10,693 nt of DNA from NCBI GenBank assembly GCA_035628035.1, contig DASPKS010000205.1, positions 1 through 10,693 on the forward strand, given 5' to 3'. Positions within the stretch are counted from its first letter, which is position 1. Each line of letters opens with the position of its first letter. Below the pieces are notes generated by a model. It was not told the DNA's origin. It was given only the letters and a program-made list of their open reading frames with translations, and made no database searches. Both the position numbers and the translations under genes were made by a program. This stretch comes from DASPKS01 sp035628035 (GTDB lineage: Bacteria; Bacteroidota; Rhodothermia; Rhodothermales; Rubricoccaceae). Of this stretch, positions 6,921 through 10,693 are shown piece after piece.

Positions 6921-6949
6921 GTAAGTTAGCGGCCCCCCCGTGCCTGTCC
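6921..6949 (-). promoter_or_regulatory. Predicted promoter of cydAB
   Basis: On the minus strand this reads GGACAGGCACGGG, 8 nt, TAACTTAC, the same arrangement as upstream of the TPR lipoprotein at 3812-3840. Only the TA-box interior and the spacer differ between the copies. The expected start of transcription is near 6914, about 24 nt before the cydA ATG. No FNR- or ArcA-like palindrome was recognised in the 62-nt gap. Confidence 0.5.
6922..6929 (+). promoter_or_regulatory. Possible -10 element for the rightward lipoprotein-SDR pair
   Basis: TAAGTTAG matches five of the six fixed positions of the Bacteroidota TAnnTTTG element and lies 23 nt before the ATG at 6953. It overlaps the cydA TA-box on the other strand because TAAGTTA/TAACTTA reads as a TA-box both ways. 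No convincing upstream element was found for this direction, so the call is weak. Confidence 0.25.
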
Positions 6950-6952
6950 TCG

Positions 6953-7813
6953 ATGCCGCGCCGCCTCGCCCCTGTCCTCCTCGTCTTCCTCGTCGCCTTC
7001 TCGGCCTGCCGGCGGGAGCCGCCGACGCTCACGGAGCCCGGCGCCGTCCTCGACTCCCTCCTCTCGCGGACGCGCGCCCACTACGAAGGCATCCGGGGCT
7101 TCACCGTCGTCACCGACGACGCGGTGACCATTTTCACGCGGGAGGGCCCCGACAGCCTCCTCACGTTCTCGGCGCGGTCGGTCTCGAACGACTCCCTGCA
7201 GCAGCCGGTCGCCCTCTCGTACGCGCTCCCGAACGTGATCGCGCTCGTGGACGCGCTCCGCTCGACCGCGCGCCTCGCCGGGTTCGACACGGTGGGGGCC
7301 CGCCGGGTCTACGCCATCGAGAGCGCCGACCCGGCCGCCTTCGCGGCGGCGGCCCGCCTCCTCCCCGGCCTCCGCGCCGCGCGCATCGCCGTGGACGCCG
7401 AGACGTTCGACCTCCTGGAGCTACGGCTGACCCAGCCGGCGGGGGACTCCGCCAACGCCCCCGTCGTGGTGCACCGCGTCCGGTACGACGACTACCGCAC
7501 GGTGGACGGCCTCACGCTGCCCTTCCGGCAGGCCGCCATCACCGAGGGGCTCCGTGCCCTCATCCCCGAGGAGCAGCGGATCGTAGAGGGCGGGAACCTC
7601 GCGCTCGCCGAGGAGCGGGCGGCGCTGCTCCCGCCCGGCGAGCGGGAGCGACGCCTCCGGGAGATCCGCCAGCGCAAGCGCTACCTCACCGAAGGCATCC
7701 TCGAAGACGAAGTGGTCGTGCGCGAAGTGCGCATCACCACCGGCGCGCCCCCACCCGCGGCCCCTTCCCTCTCGCCTGCTCCCCCTGCCTCTCCGAATGG
7801 ACCTCCACGATAA
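6953..7813 (+). CDS. Putative lipoprotein of unknown function
   Basis: I do not recognise the family of this 286-residue protein. The N-terminus is a signal peptide (MPRR, hydrophobic core, AFSAC) with a likely lipidated cysteine at C19; phenylalanine at the -3 position of the lipobox is not the classical residue. The following region looks like a mixed alpha/beta fold: a helix at 30-45 (LDSLLSRTRAHYEGIRG), strands to about 70, and later VVHRVRYDDYRTVDGLTLPF at about 165-185. That last pattern recalls LolA/LolB-like barrel proteins that bind lipoprotein acyl chains, but the resemblance is only suggestive. Residues 210-250 are a charged helical segment, and the C-terminus is Pro/Ala-rich low complexity. 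ATG 6953 gives the signal peptide directly. The 3' end overlaps the dehydrogenase start by 17 nt, so the two are likely translated from one mRNA. Confidence 0.75.
   Translation: MPRRLAPVLLVFLVAFSACRREPPTLTEPGAVLDSLLSRTRAHYEGIRGFTVVTDDAVTIFTREGPDSLLTFSARSVSNDSLQQPVALSYALPNVIALVDALRSTARLAGFDTVGARRVYAIESADPAAFAAAARLLPGLRAARIAVDAETFDLLELRLTQPAGDSANAPVVVHRVRYDDYRTVDGLTLPFRQAAITEGLRALIPEEQRIVEGGNLALAEERAALLPPGERERRLREIRQRKRYLTEGILEDEVVVREVRITTGAPPPAAPSLSPAPPASPNGPPR
7761..7796 (+). promoter_or_regulatory. Pyrimidine-rich leader inside the lipoprotein 3' end, before the SDR start
   Basis: Only 5 of 36 bases are purines up to the SDR ATG at 7797. The tract encodes the low-complexity Pro/Ala/Ser tail of the upstream lipoprotein, so that odd tail may exist because of a nucleotide-level constraint. 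The block CCCTCTCGCC is shared with the leader of uppP (29-38 and 7767-7776). Confidence 0.35.
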
Positions 7814-8516
7814 GGTCGCCGTTGTCACCGGCGCGAGCCGGGGCCTCGGCCGTGCCTTCGCCGCCGCCCTCCTCCAGGCCGGCGCCCGCGTCTTCGGGCT
7901 CGCCCGCTCCGCCGACGACCTCAAGGCGATCCACCAGGCGCTCGGCGAGCGGTTCACGCCCGTCGCCTGCGACGTCACGAAGCAGAAACGCACCGACGCC
8001 GCCTTCGCCCGCGTCGTGGAGGAGGCAGGCCGCTGCGACGTCCTCATCAACAACGCCGGCCTCGGCCGCTTCGGCGACGTCGACGCCCTCGCGGTGGACG
8101 ACTGGCACGTGCAGGTGGAGACCAACCTCAACGGGCTTTTTTATTGCACACGGGCCGCGGTGCCCTTGATGAAGGCGCAGCACAAGAACGAAGGGTTCGG
8201 CGGCCACATCGTCAACGTGGCCAGCGTGGCGGGGCTCGTGGGGAACGCCGGGATGGGCGCCTACAACGCGACGAAGTTCGGCGTGCGCGGGCTCTCGGAG
8301 GCGTGGATGAAGGAGCTCCGCCCGCACGGGATCAAGGTGACGTGCCTCTACCCGGGCTCCGTCGCCACGCACTTCTTCGAGGTGGCCGAGACGACGATGA
8401 ACCCGCACGCCATGCGCCCCGAGGACGTGGCGGCCACGGTCCTCCACGCGCTCCAGACGCCGAACGACTACCTGATCTCGGAGATCGTCCTCCGCCCGAT
8501 GACGCCGCGCGCCTAG
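7797..8516 (+). CDS. Short-chain dehydrogenase/reductase (classical SDR)
   Basis: This is a 239-residue NAD(P)-dependent oxidoreductase of the classical SDR family with a Rossmann fold. The cofactor motif TGASRGLG is at 11-18, CDVT at 58-61, NNAG at 85-88, and the catalytic tetrad is N110, S143, Y156 and K160 (YNATK). Arginine at position 15 of the glycine-rich motif, with R37 after the second strand, favours NADP(H), an inference. The late PGSVATHFF and the ending NDYLISEIVLRP are typical of the 3-ketoacyl/3-hydroxyacid reductase-like branch, so the substrate is probably a small keto or hydroxy compound but cannot be fixed. It shares a transcript with the lipoprotein upstream. Its TAG stop interlocks with the TAG of the converging DUF4385 gene. 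Confidence 0.92.
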   Translation: MDLHDKVAVVTGASRGLGRAFAAALLQAGARVFGLARSADDLKAIHQALGERFTPVACDVTKQKRTDAAFARVVEEAGRCDVLINNAGLGRFGDVDALAVDDWHVQVETNLNGLFYCTRAAVPLMKAQHKNEGFGGHIVNVASVAGLVGNAGMGAYNATKFGVRGLSEAWMKELRPHGIKVTCLYPGSVATHFFEVAETTMNPHAMRPEDVAATVLHALQTPNDYLISEIVLRPMTPRA

Positions 8517-8965
8517 GCGGCGGCCTCCACGCGGGCCTCGTGCGCGGCCCTCCGCGCCTGGTAGTCCGGGTCGTCGCGGACGGCGTCCCACTTCGCCTTG
8601 AAGATGAGCGCGGCCTCGCGCTTGGCAGGGTCGGCCCACCGCTGCGGCTCCACGAGGTCGCCGTCGGGCGTGAGCTTCCGGCCACCGGGGTAGTTCGCGT
8701 AGCGCATGGCGCGGGTGTAGCCCATCTGGAGGTACTTCCGCGCCATGTCCATCCCGACGAAGTCGCCCGAGGCGCGGTACGCCTCGTACTTCGCCCAGAG
8801 CGCGTCGGCCGAGCGGCGGGCGATCTCCGGTGTGCGGAAGTGCCACAGCGGGAGCAGCTCGCCCTTGTAGGGCTGCACCCGGAACACACCCTCCTCGCCG
8901 CGCCCGATGCGGTAGCGCTCCGGGTGGCGGCGGTAGTCGACGGGGTCCTCGGCGAAGCGGTTCAT
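8513..8965 (-). CDS. DUF4385 family protein
   Basis: This 150-residue protein of unknown function closely resembles DUF4385 as I remember the family. The recognisable blocks are an N-terminal RFxxDPVDYRRHPERYRIGRGE-like segment (residues 3-24), QPYKGELLPLWHFRTP (31-46), and the centre GDFVGMDMARKYLQMGYTR (68-85) followed by YANYPGGRK (89-97). The rest is helical and charged, with KAKWDAVRDDPDY near 123-135 and an Ala-rich tail. There is no signal peptide or membrane segment, so it is probably cytoplasmic. ATG 8965 is chosen because the conserved region starts there and overlaps the DUF3037 stop in an ATGA arrangement; the longer open frame to 9136 has unrelated, Arg/Pro-rich composition. It is the last gene of the rarA/HipA-like string. 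Confidence 0.85.
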   Translation of the reverse strand: MNRFAEDPVDYRRHPERYRIGRGEEGVFRVQPYKGELLPLWHFRTPEIARRSADALWAKYEAYRASGDFVGMDMARKYLQMGYTRAMRYANYPGGRKLTPDGDLVEPQRWADPAKREAALIFKAKWDAVRDDPDYQARRAAHEARVEAAA

Positions 8966-9342
8966 CGGGCGACCGTCGCGCGGAAGAGGGCGTCGAGCGC
9001 GGCGGCGAGGTCGGCCGCCTGGCCGGTGTGGACGGGCGAGGTCTGGATGGCCGTAGAGCGCGTAGCGGTGAGCCAGTGGAACCGCTCCGACGGCGGCAGC
9101 AGCCCAATGGGCCCGGCGGCCTCCCCCCCCGCGCACACGCAGTCGAACGCAACGAGCGCGCGCCGGAGGAGGTCGGCGTCGAGCCCGGGCACGGGAGGTT
9201 CTTCGACGAAGCGTGCGCCTAAAAACCGGGCCTGCCGTGCGTGGAGGACGACGCCCACCGTCACGAACGTCCCGACCTGCACGCGGGGGACGACGCGGAC
9301 GAGCGCGTAGTCGTAGTCGAACAAAGCAGAAAACGCGCCCAT
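8962..9342 (-). CDS. DUF3037 family protein
   Basis: This 126-residue cytoplasmic protein is recognised by family pattern: FDYDYALVRVVPRVQVGTF at about 8-26 (usual form YxxVRxxPxxxxGEFVNVGVIL), VGVVLHARQARFLGARF at 29-45, and the C-terminal block PSERFHWLTATRSTAIQTSP with VHTG at 84-107. No biochemical function is known to me. DUF3037 genes often lie beside HipA-like kinase genes of the type found just upstream here, which suggests the two proteins work together. The start at 9342 lies 2 nt after the kinase stop, and the stop overlaps the DUF4385 start by 4 nt, so translation of the three is probably coupled. The longer open frame upstream is rejected because it runs through the kinase gene. 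Confidence 0.87.
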   Translation of the reverse strand: MGAFSALFDYDYALVRVVPRVQVGTFVTVGVVLHARQARFLGARFVEEPPVPGLDADLLRRALVAFDCVCAGGEAAGPIGLLPPSERFHWLTATRSTAIQTSPVHTGQAADLAAALDALFRATVAR

Positions 9343-9344
9343 CG

Positions 9345-10190
9345 CTAGCGGCGGTAGTCGAGCGCGCGGGGGCGCGCCGCCTGCACCTCTACGCGGGCCC
9401 GCTCGGCCTCCTCCGCGAACACGCGGGGCGCGCGGAGGCGGTCGGCGAAGAGGCGGTGGTACGCCGCCCGGGCCTCCTCGGCCGAGGGGAACGGCGCGTG
9501 CCGGCCTTCGGGCGCATCCATGAGCAGGGTGTCGGGGACCGCCGCGAGCACCTCCGCGATCCCGTCGTCCGTGAGGCGGGGCGCGAGGCGCTCGTCGGCC
9601 TCGGCGATGCTCGAAGCGCGGGGGAGGAGGACGTGGTCGCGGATGCGCTCGAACGCCGTGCGCACCCGCTCCTCCGTCACGCCGGGCCAGTCGTGGTGGA
9701 GGTAGAGCGCGGCGCCGTGGTCGATGAGCCACGCGCGGCGGTGTTGCACGAGGATGTTCGGGTTGCGCGGGGTGCGGTCCACGTTGAGCGTGAGCGCGTC
9801 GAACCAGACGACGTCGGCGGCCTCCTCGGGGGTCACGAGGTCGGCGAAGGCGACGGGGTCGTAGGCGAAGGCCCCTTCGAGGAAGCGGAGGCCGACGTTG
9901 GGGCCGTGGCTGCCCCGGAGGATGTCCTGGATCTCCGGGTCCGGCTCGGCCCGCCCGAACCCCTCGCCCACCTCGACGACGGCGAGGTCGGGCACGGTCA
10001 GCCCGAGGCGCTGCGCGAGCAGCCCCACGACGAGCTCGGCCACGAGCGCAGGCGCCCCCTGCCCCGCCCCACGGAACTTCACGACGAACAGCTCACCGCC
10101 CTCCGTCTCGACCACGGCCGGGAGCGAGCCGCCCTCGCGGAGCGGCGCCGCGTAGCGCACGGCCTCGCGGTGCAGCACCCCCTCAGCCAT
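9345..10190 (-). CDS. HipA-like kinase family protein (HipA_2 type)
   Basis: The 281-residue protein looks like a stand-alone relative of the HipA serine kinase toxin. Visible kinase elements are an ATP-binding lysine K38 in LFVVKFRG, a possible partner E52 in the next helix, the catalytic loop LNVDRTPRNPN with D138, N143 and N145 (131-145), and the metal-binding DHG at 157-159 (AWLIDHGAAL). These are the HipA equivalents of the HRD and DFG motifs, so the enzyme is predicted to be active. It lacks the N-terminal HipA subdomain and there is no HipB-type DNA-binding antitoxin gene beside it, so a classical persistence toxin-antitoxin pair is not indicated. The ATG overlaps the rarA 3' end by 8 nt, and DUF3037 follows after 2 nt. 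The substrate is unknown; a translation factor or tRNA synthetase would be a guess from HipA. Confidence 0.82.
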   Translation of the reverse strand: MAEGVLHREAVRYAAPLREGGSLPAVVETEGGELFVVKFRGAGQGAPALVAELVVGLLAQRLGLTVPDLAVVEVGEGFGRAEPDPEIQDILRGSHGPNVGLRFLEGAFAYDPVAFADLVTPEEAADVVWFDALTLNVDRTPRNPNILVQHRRAWLIDHGAALYLHHDWPGVTEERVRTAFERIRDHVLLPRASSIAEADERLAPRLTDDGIAEVLAAVPDTLLMDAPEGRHAPFPSAEEARAAYHRLFADRLRAPRVFAEEAERARVEVQAARPRALDYRR

Positions 10191-10693
10191 CGTCCTTCTC
10201 GGCGTAGCGGCGGACGCGCTTCTCGATCGACTCCTCTTGGTCGCGCTCGCGGAGCCGCGCCAGCCGCTCGGCGATCTCCTTCTCGTAGCCGATCTCGCGG
10301 GGCTGGTAGAAGTAGAGCCCCTGCATCGCCGGGGGGAGGTACTGCTCGGGCACGTACCCCTCGCGATAGGCGTGGGGGTACTTGTACCCGACGCCGTGGC
10401 CGAACCCGGCCTTGTCGCGGTTGGCGTCCTTCAGCCGGTCCGGCACCTCGTCGGTCGGCTCGTGCTCCACGTGCTTGAGGGCGTCGAAGTAGGCGAACGA
10501 GGAGTTGCTCTTGGGCGCGGTGGCGAGGTAGAGGCAGCACTCGGCGAGCATGAACTGCCCCTCGGGCATCCCCACGTAGTCGAACGCCTGCGCGTAGGCG
10601 ACGGCGAGCTGGAGTGCGCGGGGGTCGGCCAGCCCCACGTCCTCGCAGGCGAAGATGAGCATGCGGCGGAGGATGAAGCGGGGGTCCTCGCCG
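10183..10693 (-). CDS. rarA: Replication-associated recombination protein A, C-terminal part (5' end outside window)
   Basis: This is the C-terminal ~170 residues of the RarA/MgsA AAA+ ATPase (relative of eukaryotic WRNIP1), which acts at stalled replication forks together with SSB. The visible frame continues to the window edge: the codons before the internal ATG at 10662 read GEDPRFILRR, which is family sequence, so that ATG is not the start. Diagnostic blocks are FACEDVGLADPRAL, VGMPEGQFMLAECCLYLATAPKSN, the GHGVGYKYPHAY segment and YLPPAMQGLYFYQP, all from the tetramerisation/C-terminal domain. The AAA+ motor lies outside the window. The tail (ERDQEESIEKRVRRYAEKDDG) is charged and helical. 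The stop overlaps the HipA-like kinase start by 8 nt, making rarA the likely upstream gene of that cluster. Confidence 0.95.
   Translation of the reverse strand, partial: GEDPRFILRRMLIFACEDVGLADPRALQLAVAYAQAFDYVGMPEGQFMLAECCLYLATAPKSNSSFAYFDALKHVEHEPTDEVPDRLKDANRDKAGFGHGVGYKYPHAYREGYVPEQYLPPAMQGLYFYQPREIGYEKEIAERLARLRERDQEESIEKRVRRYAEKDDG

Noticed and set aside
8966..9136. Upstream extension of the DUF4385 gene
   Set aside because: The added residues are Arg/Pro-rich and read through DUF3037 in another frame; the family N-terminus starts at 8965.
9343..9732. Upstream extension of the DUF3037 gene
   Set aside because: It overlaps the kinase C-terminus in another frame and lacks family similarity; ATG 9342 matches the expected DUF3037 length.
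10663..10693. ATG at 10662 as the start of a short gene
   Set aside because: The codons upstream to the window edge are in frame and match RarA family sequence, so the gene is cut by the window and is not short.

Overview
The window is a GC-rich (about 70% G+C by eye), densely packed piece of bacterial chromosome. The gene families are mostly housekeeping. Several features fit a high-GC member of the Bacteroidota/Rhodothermota side of the tree (Rubrivirga- or Rubricoccus-like is my best guess): almost no Shine-Dalgarno sequences, TAnnTT-type promoter elements, lipoprotein-rich content, and cytochrome bd with a short Q-loop. This placement is inference; no rRNA or marker gene is present to prove it.

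Layout from left to right. (1) uppP (44-862, +), undecaprenyl-diphosphate phosphatase, overlaps tail to tail with rqcH (844-2505, -), a ribosome quality-control NFACT protein. rqcH lies 2 nt downstream of a TPR lipoprotein gene (2508-3791, -), so those two form an operon. (2) A non-coding gap (3792-3933) holds the lipoprotein promoter and two adjacent inverted repeats. (3) A two-CBS-domain protein (3934-4356, -) follows cydAB (6890-4421, -), the two main subunits of the high-affinity cytochrome bd quinol oxidase. (4) A 62-nt divergent promoter region separates cydA from a + strand pair: a probable lipoprotein (6953-7813) and an overlapping short-chain dehydrogenase (7797-8516). (5) A minus-strand string with overlapping or nearly touching ends runs in from the right edge: the C-terminal part of rarA (10183-10693), a HipA-like kinase (9345-10190), a DUF3037 protein (8962-9342) and a DUF4385 protein (8513-8965). 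The last one ends against the dehydrogenase stop codon.

How the genes relate. cydAB and the CBS protein may form a low-oxygen or redox response group. uppP serves the lipid carrier for cell-wall synthesis, and rqcH rescues obstructed 50S subunits. The HipA-like/DUF3037/DUF4385 cluster behind rarA is the least understood part and the best candidate for an undescribed functional unit.

Two non-coding signals stand out. First, the same 13-base block (GGACAGGCACGGG on the minus strand) lies exactly 8 nt before a TARCTTRC element upstream of both cydA and the TPR lipoprotein, and it looks like a shared promoter architecture. Second, several start codons follow long pyrimidine-rich leaders instead of Shine-Dalgarno sites. 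I saw no tRNA, rRNA, CRISPR array, insertion sequence or phage gene.
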